Positions 53,508 to 62,684 of a stretch of DNA of 64,000 nt are shown in pieces. A program made the translations under genes and the position numbers. Each line of letters opens with the position of its first letter. The stretch's first letter is position 1. The notes beneath the pieces were generated by a model that did no database searches, had not been told where the DNA came from, and saw nothing but the letters and a program-made list of their open reading frames with translations. The stretch comes from Oligoflexia bacterium (GTDB lineage Bacteria; Bdellovibrionota; Bdellovibrionia; Bdellovibrionales; Bdellovibrionaceae): assembly GCA_016861345.1 (NCBI GenBank), contig BOLD01000013.1, positions 22,918 through 86,917 on the forward strand, given 5' to 3'.

Positions 53508-54962
53508 ATGCGACATTTATTGATCGAACAAAGAAGCCCTGAGGGGCTCCTCAAAACTTGGAAATTACGTTGTGAACAAGGTGGTGCCACCTTTGGCACT
53601 TCGAAACACGCTGACTTAAGATCACCTGATCCCACAGTGAAAGGTATCCAAGGTCGATTCGAATATCGATCCAATGAATGGTATTATCTCAATCTTGAAT
53701 TGAACTCTCCAGCACAAGGAAATGAGGTTGAGATTTGTCTGAGCAAAGCCACAGATCTGAAGATTGGAAACTCTGTCTTACAAGTTATGCCCTTTGATTC
53801 GAGATCTCAGCTTTTTAAAGAGTTTGATCGATCAGATCTGCACTCGCCTGCTGGGAATAAAAAACCCTACCAATTTTTCATTGTCACAAACAAAGGCAGC
53901 CTTCTTGAAACACAGGTTGTACCTTTAAATTCAACTTTTATTTCAAAATACGATGTGGACCACGTGAAGTACACACCACAACAATCTTCACAGTGGGTTC
54001 ATGCACAAAAAGGAGATTTCCAGGTTTCACAAAGAACCGTTTATCTTGATGACATTTCTTCTCTTCGACACATTGGTCAGGGGCAGATGATTGACCAAAA
54101 TGGCAAACGAATGCTTTATGGGACCCTTGCTGGAGCTGCACTCTTAGCTCTACTTTTCATGCTCTCACCAGAGTCTCAGGATGCAGGGCAAGTAGCCAAC
54201 AACATGCTCCCACCTAAAGAATATCGTGAAATGAAAATGACTCCACCTAAAAAGAAAAAAGTTGTCCAGCAGCAAGCTCAAGCTCCTGCCGCACAAGTTG
54301 CTCAAACTCAACCCGCACCGGCTGAAAGTGGAAACAACAAAACTTTATCTGCAATTAAATCACTTGGAGCAAGTCGAATTTCTCAATTGATCGGAAAAGT
54401 TTCCGCTGGCGCAGCTAAATCAACAAATGTTGTTGTCACCAATGGTGTCGCTGCTGGAACTGCACCCACTGGTCGAGCTCTTGCTGCTGTTGGCGCGATT
54501 GCTCAATCTGGTAAAGACTGGAGCACAGAGATTAAAGGAACTGGAGTCACAGTCTCCACTGCCGGAGTCGCTGGCGGACGAGGCGTCGCTGGTATGGGCG
54601 GCATTGGGGCAGGAAAAACTGGAACAAGTGGCGCTGAGCTTCTTGAAGAAGAAGGAGAAATTGTCGGCGGCCTTGATCGAGAAATCATCGCTCAATACAT
54701 TAAAAGTCAACTGGGACAAATTCTTTACTGCTATGAGCGACAGCTCAGTGCCAACCCAGATCTTTACGGAAAAGTTGCTGTGCGCTTTACGATTGGTGCC
54801 AGCGGCAGTGTTGAAACCCAGAGAATTGGTGAAAGCTCACTGAAGAATGCCACTGTTGAGGGCTGCATTCTTCAACGAGTTGCAAAATGGAAGTTCCCTA
54901 CCCCAGAGGGCGGAACAAAGGTCAATGTGACCTATCCATTTTTATTTAAAAGTACGAATTAA
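53508..54962 (+). CDS. FHA-like N-terminus, TM, AgmX/PglI C-terminal domain protein (GltG-like)
   Basis: The start was placed at 53508 (MRHLLIEQRSP, after GAGGAGAGG; 484 aa); the longer frame from 53391 is a shadow of the previous gene. An FHA-like beta domain (WKLRCEQGGATFG...LELNSPAQG) is followed by a single transmembrane helix (LYGTLAGAALLALLFML), a Pro/Gln/Ala-rich linker, and a C-terminal AgmX/TonB-like domain (LGQILYCYERQLSANPDLYGKVAVRFTIG, CILQRVAKWKFPTPEGG). This equals the layout of GltG in Myxococcus, which spans the envelope and couples motor to outer membrane. Confidence 0.83.
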   Translation: MRHLLIEQRSPEGLLKTWKLRCEQGGATFGTSKHADLRSPDPTVKGIQGRFEYRSNEWYYLNLELNSPAQGNEVEICLSKATDLKIGNSVLQVMPFDSRSQLFKEFDRSDLHSPAGNKKPYQFFIVTNKGSLLETQVVPLNSTFISKYDVDHVKYTPQQSSQWVHAQKGDFQVSQRTVYLDDISSLRHIGQGQMIDQNGKRMLYGTLAGAALLALLFMLSPESQDAGQVANNMLPPKEYREMKMTPPKKKKVVQQQAQAPAAQVAQTQPAPAESGNNKTLSAIKSLGASRISQLIGKVSAGAAKSTNVVVTNGVAAGTAPTGRALAAVGAIAQSGKDWSTEIKGTGVTVSTAGVAGGRGVAGMGGIGAGKTGTSGAELLEEEGEIVGGLDREIIAQYIKSQLGQILYCYERQLSANPDLYGKVAVRFTIGASGSVETQRIGESSLKNATVEGCILQRVAKWKFPTPEGGTKVNVTYPFLFKSTN

Positions 54963-54991
54963 TATTGGTTAAAACCACCCGGGGGGAGAAT

Positions 54992-55738
54992 ATGATAAAG
55001 TGGATCGTCCTCATCGCATTAGGATTTTTTGGATTTAAAACCTTCGCTCAAAGCGCAAGCCAAAGTGCGGGCTCAGGATCAGATAAACTTGATCTTCAAA
55101 AGCTTGAAGATAAGTACTGGGCTGCAAAAGATACTGACTTTAGCGTCGTTCAGAATCGAACTTATACAAAAGCTAATCGCTATTTTGGTTCCTTTAGCTA
55201 TGGACCGCTCATGAACGACCCCTACTCAAATGGCAGAATGACAAACTTTGCACTGGGATATTATTTTTCAGAAAGATTTGGAATGGAGTTCGCTATGGAA
55301 CGAGGAGCCCTGGTTGATAACGCAGGAACCTCGAAATACAGAGACACCTATGGGGTGAATGCGGACTACAACAGATTTGTTGAATACAAGTCGGTCAATA
55401 TGATTTGGGTTCCCTTTTATGCCAAAATGAGCTTCTTAGATCGAGCCATTGTTTATTTTGACATGCAGTTTGCTCTAGGAATTGGAAATATGGCCTACGA
55501 GTCTCAAACCAATCTTGGTGGCAAAAGCGGTTCAACAACTGGATTTAATATCGATTTTACTCAGCAGCTCTTTTTTAGTGAGCACTGGGCTGCCCGTCTT
55601 GATGTCAAAAACAAGTGGACCAACCAGGATCGATATCGCTACCAATTAACAGGGACACAAACTGAAGCCGATCGTAAACTGCCCACATCATCTGTTCAAG
55701 ACACGACGATCTTACTGGGCTTGACCTTTTTCTACTAA
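54992..55738 (+). CDS. Outer-membrane beta-barrel domain protein of the gliding cluster
   Basis: ATG 54992 follows GGGGGAG; TTG 54965 is rejected. The 248-residue protein has a signal peptide (WIVLIALGFFGFKTFA). Its strand pattern is that of a beta-barrel (YFGSFSYGPLMND, MTNFALGYYFSERFGMEFAMERG, AARLDVKNKWTNQDRYRYQL) and it ends in LGLTFFY, a barrel-assembly-like end. In Myxococcus gliding clusters GltA/GltB/GltH are outer-membrane barrels; the equivalent is not known. It lies between the GltG-like and TPR genes. Confidence 0.72.
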   Translation: MIKWIVLIALGFFGFKTFAQSASQSAGSGSDKLDLQKLEDKYWAAKDTDFSVVQNRTYTKANRYFGSFSYGPLMNDPYSNGRMTNFALGYYFSERFGMEFAMERGALVDNAGTSKYRDTYGVNADYNRFVEYKSVNMIWVPFYAKMSFLDRAIVYFDMQFALGIGNMAYESQTNLGGKSGSTTGFNIDFTQQLFFSEHWAARLDVKNKWTNQDRYRYQLTGTQTEADRKLPTSSVQDTTILLGLTFFY

Positions 55739-55764
55739 GAGTCTCTCACGGGAGGGAAACTCAG

Positions 55765-57837
55765 ATGAAAACACTTCATATTCTCATTTTCATCATCTGC
55801 AGTACGGCTGAAATTAGCTTTGGTGATGTTTTTCAATTGAAATCCCAAGGCCGTCAACCGGGTAAGGATCTGACGATCAAAAAATCAGGGGTACCAACTT
55901 ATAATTTAGTTAAAAAAGGACAAAAAATTAAAGACATTCCCCGATTAGATATTGGTGAGGAAAAACAAATTGAAGCTGCTCAACTCACGCCACAGCAAAA
56001 GCAGCCGATCAAAGCAGTTCAATTAAGCCCTCTTCAGAAACAAAAATCTCCAGAGATCTTCCGAATTGACTCATTGATCAAAAAGGGAATAACCCATACT
56101 GGTCCCGCCAAAGAAATTGTTAAAATCAATCCTCAATTTCAGGCCCCTGCAGTGAAACCCTTAAAAGAAATTCCAGATCCAAAAATTACCGAAAGAGAAC
56201 CCAGCCAGAAAAAATTGATTCCTTTCTCAAGTGCTGAAGAAAAATTGCTTCAAGCTCTGATCTTTTTAGAAATTCATAAAGCCTATCATATGGCCATCGG
56301 TATCTTCTCAGAACTAATTGCCGAATCACCTGAGATGAAGACCGAATCGGCCTATCATCTGGCCTTAACAGCTTGGGGACTGGGTTTGACCTCAGAGTTT
56401 CGATATCAAATGAATAAGGTCTTAAAAGATCCCCAACAAAATTGGCAAAAAAAAGCCACCTCCAACTTTGCACATAACGGTATTGAAGGTGACTTGGATC
56501 TCGTTCCCATCGTTGATCCCAAAATAGATGAATTTGAAACTGAGCTAACAAAGGCTGATCGGTATCAATTAAATCGTGCTCATTATTACATGAATAAAGC
56601 GAATTTAACTCAGGCACAAATGGCTCTGGACGAAATTCAACCTGACTCTTCTCTTTATCCAGAAGCCCAATTCATGAAAGGTGTGCTGCTTTATCGATCA
56701 GGACAAGTTGATGAGTCCCAGAAGCAGCTTCAGTCCGCCCTCAAAATCTATGAACAAAAGGCACCGGATTCTGAGTTGAAATCAGTAACTGCCCTGACTT
56801 TAGCTCGCATTTACTTTCAAGTTGGAAAATACAAAGAGGCCTTTGATCTTTACTTGAAAGTGAATAAAAATAATCCTCTTTGGACTCAGGCCATGGTGGA
56901 ACAAGCCTGGGCTCAGATTTTAACAGAAGATTATGAGGGCGCAGCTGGAAACATGTACACCCTTCATACGGACTTCTTTAAAAATACTTTTACGCCAGAA
57001 TCTTATATTGTTCGAACTGTGGGATATTTGAATCTTTGTCAGTATGGTGACGGCATGAAGGTTCTTTATTCCTTTAAGAAAAAATACGCTCCCGTATTAA
57101 AACAGCTCGAAGATTATAAAAAGACCGCCAAACAGGCTTCGAACTATTATGATACGATTCGCACCTTCTTTCAAAATCCACAAAATAAAACCATCGATGG
57201 CCTGAATCGAAATTTCGTTTATGAACTGGCAAGACACCCCAGCTTTATGAATGAGCAAAAGCAGATCAATCACTATGAAGATCAAATTCAAAAGTGGAAT
57301 CAACTTTCTCTTGATCTCGTTCAACGAGAGCGACAACTTCTTGCCCAACAAACTGAAGCTGAGAAAAAATTAGAAGAATTAAAGAGGCAAAAAAATAAAC
57401 CCTCTCCCCTTGAGATTAAATCTGCTGAAGACAAAGTCACAAGCTTAAGAATTCAGTACCAAATCGCAAAAAGAGCAAGAAACTCGATCAAAGACGTTCG
57501 CACTGCGGCCCTGACCAGACTGGAACAAGATAAAGAGGTCTATAAGAAAAAAGCGGCCGAGGCTCTAAAAGCAAGATTTGAAACAATACAAACGACCCTG
57601 AGTAAAACCCTAGACCAAAGCGATATTCTTTCCTATGAAATTTACTCTGGCGCTGGCGAACATCTCAGATATCAAATGGCTGGTGGCGATATCAGCGAAA
57701 AAGACCGCATCGAGCTTAAAGTTCAAGATGGGAAATCTTTAAAATGGGAATTTAAAGGCGAGGTTTGGGAAGACGAACTTGGCCATTACCGAAGTTCCCT
57801 AAAAAATGTGTGTGCAAAAGAAAATGATGAAAAGTAG
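55765..57837 (+). CDS. Periplasmic TPR and coiled-coil protein
   Basis: The 690-residue protein has a signal peptide (LIFIICSTAEISFG), then a Lys/Gln/Pro-rich, low-complexity stretch of about 120 residues with repeated LSPLQKQ-like words. TPR-like helices follow (LNRAHYYMNKANLTQAQMALDEIQ, AQFMKGVLLYRSGQVDESQKQLQ, LARIYFQVGKYKEAFDLYLKV). A coiled coil lies at about 520-615 (RERQLLAQQTEAEKKLEELKRQK). It fits a periplasmic scaffold, comparable to GltD/GltE-type proteins. RBS GGGAGGGA precedes ATG 55765. Confidence 0.75.
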   Translation: MKTLHILIFIICSTAEISFGDVFQLKSQGRQPGKDLTIKKSGVPTYNLVKKGQKIKDIPRLDIGEEKQIEAAQLTPQQKQPIKAVQLSPLQKQKSPEIFRIDSLIKKGITHTGPAKEIVKINPQFQAPAVKPLKEIPDPKITEREPSQKKLIPFSSAEEKLLQALIFLEIHKAYHMAIGIFSELIAESPEMKTESAYHLALTAWGLGLTSEFRYQMNKVLKDPQQNWQKKATSNFAHNGIEGDLDLVPIVDPKIDEFETELTKADRYQLNRAHYYMNKANLTQAQMALDEIQPDSSLYPEAQFMKGVLLYRSGQVDESQKQLQSALKIYEQKAPDSELKSVTALTLARIYFQVGKYKEAFDLYLKVNKNNPLWTQAMVEQAWAQILTEDYEGAAGNMYTLHTDFFKNTFTPESYIVRTVGYLNLCQYGDGMKVLYSFKKKYAPVLKQLEDYKKTAKQASNYYDTIRTFFQNPQNKTIDGLNRNFVYELARHPSFMNEQKQINHYEDQIQKWNQLSLDLVQRERQLLAQQTEAEKKLEELKRQKNKPSPLEIKSAEDKVTSLRIQYQIAKRARNSIKDVRTAALTRLEQDKEVYKKKAAEALKARFETIQTTLSKTLDQSDILSYEIYSGAGEHLRYQMAGGDISEKDRIELKVQDGKSLKWEFKGEVWEDELGHYRSSLKNVCAKENDEK

Positions 57838-57851
57838 AAATTGAGGTTTAT

Positions 57852-58496
57852 ATGAAAAAACTAATACCACTCACAATTATCCTTCTCGCAACAAGCCTCT
57901 CCTTTGCTCAAACCACAACCCAGCAGGGTTTTGATCGACTCAAATCAAATGTCGAAAATGCCAAGGCCAATCTTGATGATTACAAAAAGAATCTCAAGAT
58001 TGTTGAAGATAATTTAAGCGAAATCGCGAAGGCGAAATCTCAGACAGAAGGTCAAAAGTCAGAACTTGCTTCGGTGATCAAGCAAAATCAAACCAGCCTT
58101 CAAACTGTTGAAAAACAAGAAATAGAAATCAACAAGTTAATTCAGTCTGAAGAAAAAGAAATTCAAAATGAGGAACAAAAAATTAAAGACCTTGAAAAAG
58201 CTATTGTTCAGCTCAAAGACAACCAACAAAAGCGACAACAGAACATCACCAAGTACAAAGAGCAGACAGCTCAAGTGGCTAAAGAAAAAGCTGAGTGGAA
58301 AACCAGACAAGAACAACTTCAAAAGCAACAATCTGAAGTTGGACAAAAACTTGCTCAAGTCAATAACCAGGAAAAAGACTGGAAAAATAAAAAACGTGGC
58401 TACGAAGGCGAGATTGGCCGATGGCAAAAAGAGGTCGATAAGCATGAAAAACTGCTCGACCAGTACAAATCGCTATCTGAAAATAAGGGGAATTAA
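57852..58496 (+). CDS. Secreted coiled-coil protein
   Basis: The 214-residue protein has a signal peptide (PLTIILLATSLSFA). Almost the whole rest is predicted coiled coil, rich in Lys, Gln and Glu (e.g. EEQKIKDLEKAIVQLKDNQQ). No domain is recognised. It follows the TPR gene by 14 bp, so it is the last gene of the long operon, and precedes the first Tat phage-tail-like gene by 144 bp. A structural role in the periplasm is inferred. Confidence 0.75.
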   Translation: MKKLIPLTIILLATSLSFAQTTTQQGFDRLKSNVENAKANLDDYKKNLKIVEDNLSEIAKAKSQTEGQKSELASVIKQNQTSLQTVEKQEIEINKLIQSEEKEIQNEEQKIKDLEKAIVQLKDNQQKRQQNITKYKEQTAQVAKEKAEWKTRQEQLQKQQSEVGQKLAQVNNQEKDWKNKKRGYEGEIGRWQKEVDKHEKLLDQYKSLSENKGN

Positions 58497-58517
58497 ATAC
58501 AACCTCTCCCCCCTCTA

Positions 58518-58535
58518 ATAGCAATTACTTGCTAT
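58518..58535. promoter_or_regulatory. Inverted repeat, candidate operator, copy A
   Basis: ATAGCAA-TTAC-TTGCTAT has perfect 7-bp arms. It ends 104 bases before the ATG at 58640, the same distance as in copy B, and has no T-tract, so it is not a classical terminator. A regulator site is the likely reading. Confidence 0.6.
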
Positions 58536-58602
58536 CAAGTTGAGACAGCCCACTATCTCAAACTCGACCAAAGTTCGTTAATGGCAGATTATAACTCGCC
58601 TT

Positions 58603-58631
58603 TTGATTTCATTCCAACCGCTTGATAGAAT
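58603..58631 (+). promoter_or_regulatory. Sigma70-like promoter of the first tandem Tat gene, leaderless layout
   Basis: TTGATT (58603-58608), a 17-bp spacer and TAGAAT (58626-58631) lie just before ATG 58640, an 8-base gap. The transcript would begin within about two bases of the ATG, so no RBS would be carried on the mRNA. Confidence 0.65.
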
Positions 58632-58639
58632 TAAGAGTC

Positions 58640-61600
58640 ATGTCCAAAACGAAAATCTCAAGACGAGACTTTGTGAAATCTCTCACTGCGCTACCTGTGG
58701 CGGCCTCGATCATTGGCACAACAGAAAAAGCCAAAGCTGCTTTTTACAATGTGGGTGGATTCTGGAGAAGCTCCACGTCTTCAGGCTCCTCAGCCTCAGG
58801 AGATATAGCACACTCATTGCGCTTGCGACAAACCTCTAGTGCCTACGTCAGTCGGACATTTACCACACCTACAAATAACAAAAAGTGGACTTACAGTGTT
58901 TGGGCAAAAAGAAGTTCATTTCTCTCGAGCTATTTTGATTTACCATTATTAGCCTCTGCATCAAATGCTGGTGCAATTGGCATTTCAGGCTCTGGTGCGT
59001 TCGGTGCCGCTCTAGATGGCAAGTTTTATATCAACGTATCTGGGACATACAGTTACGTTAACGTTGAACTTCGCGACCCAGCATCTTGGTACCATTTTGT
59101 GGTTGTTGTCGATACAGACAACGGAACACCTAATGACCGGCAAATTCTCTACATCAATGGAGTTCGACAGCCAAATTTCTCCTCAACATATAGCCCTGGG
59201 GCCTCCCCCGCATTAAACTCAGCACGAGATCATTTTATCGGTGGCTATGCAGGCGGAGGCGCAACACCAGCTCCTGGTTACTACGGTGATGGCTATATTG
59301 CTCGCGTGGCGTTTGTCGATGGACAAGCTCTCTCTCCATCATCATTTGGAACACTTAACTCTGAGATCAATGAATGGACCACAAAAAATCAATCTCAAGT
59401 GAAGGCCGTTGTCGATGCTGGTGGCACGAATAGTTTCATGTTGGATTTTGATGATGGAACAAACACAACTACACTTGGATATGACAAATCATCAAAAGGA
59501 AATCATTGGACCTGCAATAACATTTCTCTCACCGCAGGAACTACTTACGATTGGATGCTGGATGTGCCGGGGAATAGTTATTGCACATTAAATCCTTTGC
59601 CACAAAATTCTTCAGCATCATTAGGAATAACTAATGGAAATTTAGATGCCACTCGTTCAAGTGCTGGATGGGCGCGTCTGATTGGAACCTTTGGCGTTGC
59701 ATCTGGAAAATGGTATTTCGAAGCCAAGTCTACAAACAACTGGATTTATCAACTTGTCGGAGTTGGCCAATCATGCACTGACATCAACAACTTCCCTGGA
59801 TATGAATCAACATCTTGGGGGATGGCCGGATCTGACGGTCAAAAATGGAACAACAACTCTGGAGCTGCCTATGGAGCAGGGACAACTGGCGACTTAGTTT
59901 CTGTAGCTTTGGACATGGACACTGGAAAAATATGGTTCGCAATCGCCGGAGCATGGCAAGCATCAGGCAATCCAGCAACTGGCGCCAATCCAGCATTTAC
60001 AGGATTATCAGGAACTGTTTATCCGATGCACGCATTTTACAATGCGACAAGTAGCGGTTCAATCAACTTCGGCCAGCGTCCCTTCTCCCACACTCCCCCA
60101 ACAGGCTTCAAAGCTCTCTGCCAAAAAAATCTTCCTGATCCCGTTATACCAAAACCCTCTCTGCACTTTGACGTCAAAACGTACGCAGGTTCAGGTAGTG
60201 TGCAAACCATTGGATCAAGCTCGTTCTACAAACTGACTTATCCTTATTCGATTGGGAAGAGTTTAAGATGTAACGCCTCCTCTTCAAATTACTTATCAAG
60301 AACTCCCGCAGCGGGAAATCGAACCCAGTTTACTTTCAGCTGTTGGTTTAAAGGTTTTGATTCCACAAATGGACTTTTGCTTTTAACTGTTGGAGTAGAT
60401 GCCTATAACTATGACCAAATTAGCATAGATGCTTCTGGAAAATTTCGCGCTACGAGCTGGAATGGAGCCGGGCCAGGGGTTAATCAATGGGCCCTCAAAT
60501 CAAATCGAGTCTTTTGTGATGCTACAGTTTGGAACCATGTTGTCTTTGTTTATGATTCCGCCCAAGGCACACCCTCAAATCGTTTGAAAGTCTGGTTTAA
60601 CGGAGTTCAGGATTTCTCATTTTCTAGCGTAATTTATCCCAGCCCAAGTTTTCAGACCTACATCAATTCAAATAACTTGCATCGAATCATGAGCTTTTAT
60701 GCCAACGCTTTTTCGCCCGCCTATAGCGATGGATATATCTCAGAATTTCACTTTGTCGACGGCCTCTCAATGACAGCTTCTGATTTTGGCCAATGGGACA
60801 CAACTGGTACGACATGGATTCCAAAATCCTACAGCGGATCTTATGGCGCCAATGGATTTTATCTGAATTTTGCAGATGGTTCTGCCCAAGCAAATCTTGG
60901 ATATGATCAAGCTGCCATTAGTGGAACTCACACCGCTGCCAATAATTGGATACTGAACAATTTCACAGCAGGAACTCCTGGCAGTATTGGTGTGGATGAA
61001 ATGTGGATGAATGATACGCCAACAAATAATTACTGTTCACTCAGTCCCGTTGACCGAGATACGAACGGAGTGGGTGTTTTAGAGAATGGGAACCTCACAT
61101 TACGAAGCACTAGCTTTGCCTCTTATTCACAAATTCATTCGACAATCAAAATGACAACGGGAAAATGGTACTGCGAATTTGAAGCTGCCTCTCTTGGTGC
61201 TGCCGGTGGAAGCTTAGTTGGTATTTCAAAAGAATTCCCTGGAAATCGAAATACTTTCTTAGGATATACCTCGAACACCTGGGGCTACGAAGATGGGGGA
61301 AATCTTTGGACCAACGGAGGAAGCATTGGTGGTTATACCGCATACACCTCAGGCAGCAAGATCATGCTCGCACTGGATGTGGACTCTGGAAAATTTTGGT
61401 TCGGTAAAGATGGCACTTGGGAGGGCGGTGGGAATCCTGCCGCAGGTACAGGAGCCCAAGTCACGGGACTGACTGCTGGCAATTATTCCTTCGCCTGCAC
61501 CAATGGAAGAACCGGAGCTATTTGGTATGCCAACTTTGGCCAAAGAGCCTTTTCATACTCACCCCCAACAGGATTCAGTGCCCTCTGCACTGCCAACGCC

Positions 61601-62545
61601 TCTGCCCCAGCGACCACATCATGGATGCCTTCACTTGCCATCATCAAATCCCGCACGAACGCCTATGACTGGTGCTGGGCAGATAACATGCGTGGAGCCT
61701 TTATGGGGCTTGCATCAAACTCAACTGGAGCTGAAGCGGCCAACACCAACATCATTCAGAAATTTTTCTTAGGCGGAATTCAAGTTGGTAGTGATAACAC
61801 CACAGGTGCTGCTTCGAATAATTATATTTCATACCTCTGGAAAGGCGGGATACCAACAATAAATACCACAGGATCAACGACCTCGATCGTCAGTACAAAC
61901 ACAACGGCTGGTTTCTCTATAGTTCGCTACACGGGTACAAGTGGGGCTTCAGGAACTGTCGGTCATGGGCTTGGCAATGTTCCAAAATTGATCTTTCAGA
62001 GAAACTTAGCAAGTTACTCATGGCAAATTTGGCACCAATCCCTGGGCGGTTATGATAAACTTCTTCAATATGATTCTGGGTCAACATATACAGGATCAGC
62101 TTGGAACAGCACATCTCCAACAACATCTGTATTTTCTTATGGAACAAATGGAGCCTCTAGTAACGGAAACTGCGTTGCTTACTGCTTCGCTGAAATAGAT
62201 GGCTATTCCAAGTTCGGTTCATACACTGGTAATGGTTCAGCTGACGGTCCTTTTGTGTGGTGTGGGTTTCGACCTAAACTTGTCATTATTAAAAGGACAG
62301 ACGCCGCTTCAGATTGGTTTGTCAAAGATGCAGGGCGCGATCCTGAAAATACAAGCACAAAGACTTTAGGCATGAGTCAGAATTTTCCAGAGTCTTCTTA
62401 TGCTGCTACCAACTATTTTGACTTTTTATCAAATGGCTTTAAAATTCGACAGGACAATACCAGTGGCTACTTAAATGCCGCAAGCGGCACCTACATCTTC
62501 ATCGCCTTTGCCGATGTTCCCGCGAAATATGCTTTAGCAAAATAA
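58640..62545 (+). CDS. Tat-exported modular phage-tail-like surface protein (1301 aa)
   Basis: The start is ATG 58640; the upstream TTG is inside the promoter. SRRDFVK is followed by a hydrophobic core, AKA cleavage site and mature start AFYNVGGFWRS. Modules repeat. LamG-like 1 (about 60-235) and SPRY-like 1 (300-480, GKWYFEAKSTN...FGQRPF) are followed by LamG-like 2 (540-730, SIGKSLRCNASSSNYLSR) and SPRY-like 2 (790-970, GKWYCEFEAA...FGQRAF). The phage-type tail (975-1301) has AYCFAEIDGYSKFGSYTGNGS and ends TYIFIAFADVPAKYALAK. It is thus an enlarged relative of 27560-30589 that lacks the discoidin part. The role in surface adhesion is inferred. Confidence 0.83.
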   Translation: MSKTKISRRDFVKSLTALPVAASIIGTTEKAKAAFYNVGGFWRSSTSSGSSASGDIAHSLRLRQTSSAYVSRTFTTPTNNKKWTYSVWAKRSSFLSSYFDLPLLASASNAGAIGISGSGAFGAALDGKFYINVSGTYSYVNVELRDPASWYHFVVVVDTDNGTPNDRQILYINGVRQPNFSSTYSPGASPALNSARDHFIGGYAGGGATPAPGYYGDGYIARVAFVDGQALSPSSFGTLNSEINEWTTKNQSQVKAVVDAGGTNSFMLDFDDGTNTTTLGYDKSSKGNHWTCNNISLTAGTTYDWMLDVPGNSYCTLNPLPQNSSASLGITNGNLDATRSSAGWARLIGTFGVASGKWYFEAKSTNNWIYQLVGVGQSCTDINNFPGYESTSWGMAGSDGQKWNNNSGAAYGAGTTGDLVSVALDMDTGKIWFAIAGAWQASGNPATGANPAFTGLSGTVYPMHAFYNATSSGSINFGQRPFSHTPPTGFKALCQKNLPDPVIPKPSLHFDVKTYAGSGSVQTIGSSSFYKLTYPYSIGKSLRCNASSSNYLSRTPAAGNRTQFTFSCWFKGFDSTNGLLLLTVGVDAYNYDQISIDASGKFRATSWNGAGPGVNQWALKSNRVFCDATVWNHVVFVYDSAQGTPSNRLKVWFNGVQDFSFSSVIYPSPSFQTYINSNNLHRIMSFYANAFSPAYSDGYISEFHFVDGLSMTASDFGQWDTTGTTWIPKSYSGSYGANGFYLNFADGSAQANLGYDQAAISGTHTAANNWILNNFTAGTPGSIGVDEMWMNDTPTNNYCSLSPVDRDTNGVGVLENGNLTLRSTSFASYSQIHSTIKMTTGKWYCEFEAASLGAAGGSLVGISKEFPGNRNTFLGYTSNTWGYEDGGNLWTNGGSIGGYTAYTSGSKIMLALDVDSGKFWFGKDGTWEGGGNPAAGTGAQVTGLTAGNYSFACTNGRTGAIWYANFGQRAFSYSPPTGFSALCTANASAPATTSWMPSLAIIKSRTNAYDWCWADNMRGAFMGLASNSTGAEAANTNIIQKFFLGGIQVGSDNTTGAASNNYISYLWKGGIPTINTTGSTTSIVSTNTTAGFSIVRYTGTSGASGTVGHGLGNVPKLIFQRNLASYSWQIWHQSLGGYDKLLQYDSGSTYTGSAWNSTSPTTSVFSYGTNGASSNGNCVAYCFAEIDGYSKFGSYTGNGSADGPFVWCGFRPKLVIIKRTDAASDWFVKDAGRDPENTSTKTLGMSQNFPESSYAATNYFDFLSNGFKIRQDNTSGYLNAASGTYIFIAFADVPAKYALAK

Positions 62546-62562
62546 CACGTCCCATTTCCCCA

Positions 62563-62580
62563 ATAGCAATTAATTGCTAT
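62563..62580. promoter_or_regulatory. Perfect 18-bp palindrome, candidate operator, copy B
   Basis: ATAGCAATTAATTGCTAT reads the same on both strands. It lies 104 bases before ATG 62685, identical in distance to copy A. The conserved arms (ATAGCAA and TTGCTAT) despite changes in the centre suggest a protein-binding site. Confidence 0.65.
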
Positions 62581-62647
62581 CAAACTGAGACAACACCTTA
62601 TCAAGGGCTCGACCAAAGTTCGTTAATACATGATTCAAACTCGTTTT

Positions 62648-62676
62648 TTGCAATCACCCAAACCGCTTGATAGAAT
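62648..62676 (+). promoter_or_regulatory. Sigma70-like promoter of the second tandem Tat gene, leaderless layout
   Basis: TTGCAA (62648-62653), a 17-bp spacer and TAGAAT (62671-62676) precede ATG 62685 by 8 bases. Geometry equals that of copy A although the spacer sequences differ, which supports real function. Confidence 0.65.
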
Positions 62677-62684
62677 AAAGAGTC

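Larger units (their letters stand above)
58517..58767 (+). repeat. 251-bp direct repeat, copy A: promoter and Tat leader cassette
   Basis: This stretch matches 62562-62812 at a constant offset of 4045 bp with no insertion or deletion seen. It holds an 18-bp inverted repeat, a sigma70-like promoter, and codons 1 to about 42 of the Tat protein. The coding part is nearly identical; the non-coding part shares blocks (e.g. CTCGACCAAAGTTCGTTAAT). Similarity drops sharply after the mature N-terminus, so the cassette is a unit for expressing and exporting different passengers. Confidence 0.85.

Noticed and set aside
58603..58839. 78-aa frame across the start of the first giant gene, repeated as a similar frame at 62630-62821
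   Set aside because: It is the alternative frame of the duplicated leader cassette. It keeps similarity only because the DNA is repeated, and it changes after the cassette ends.
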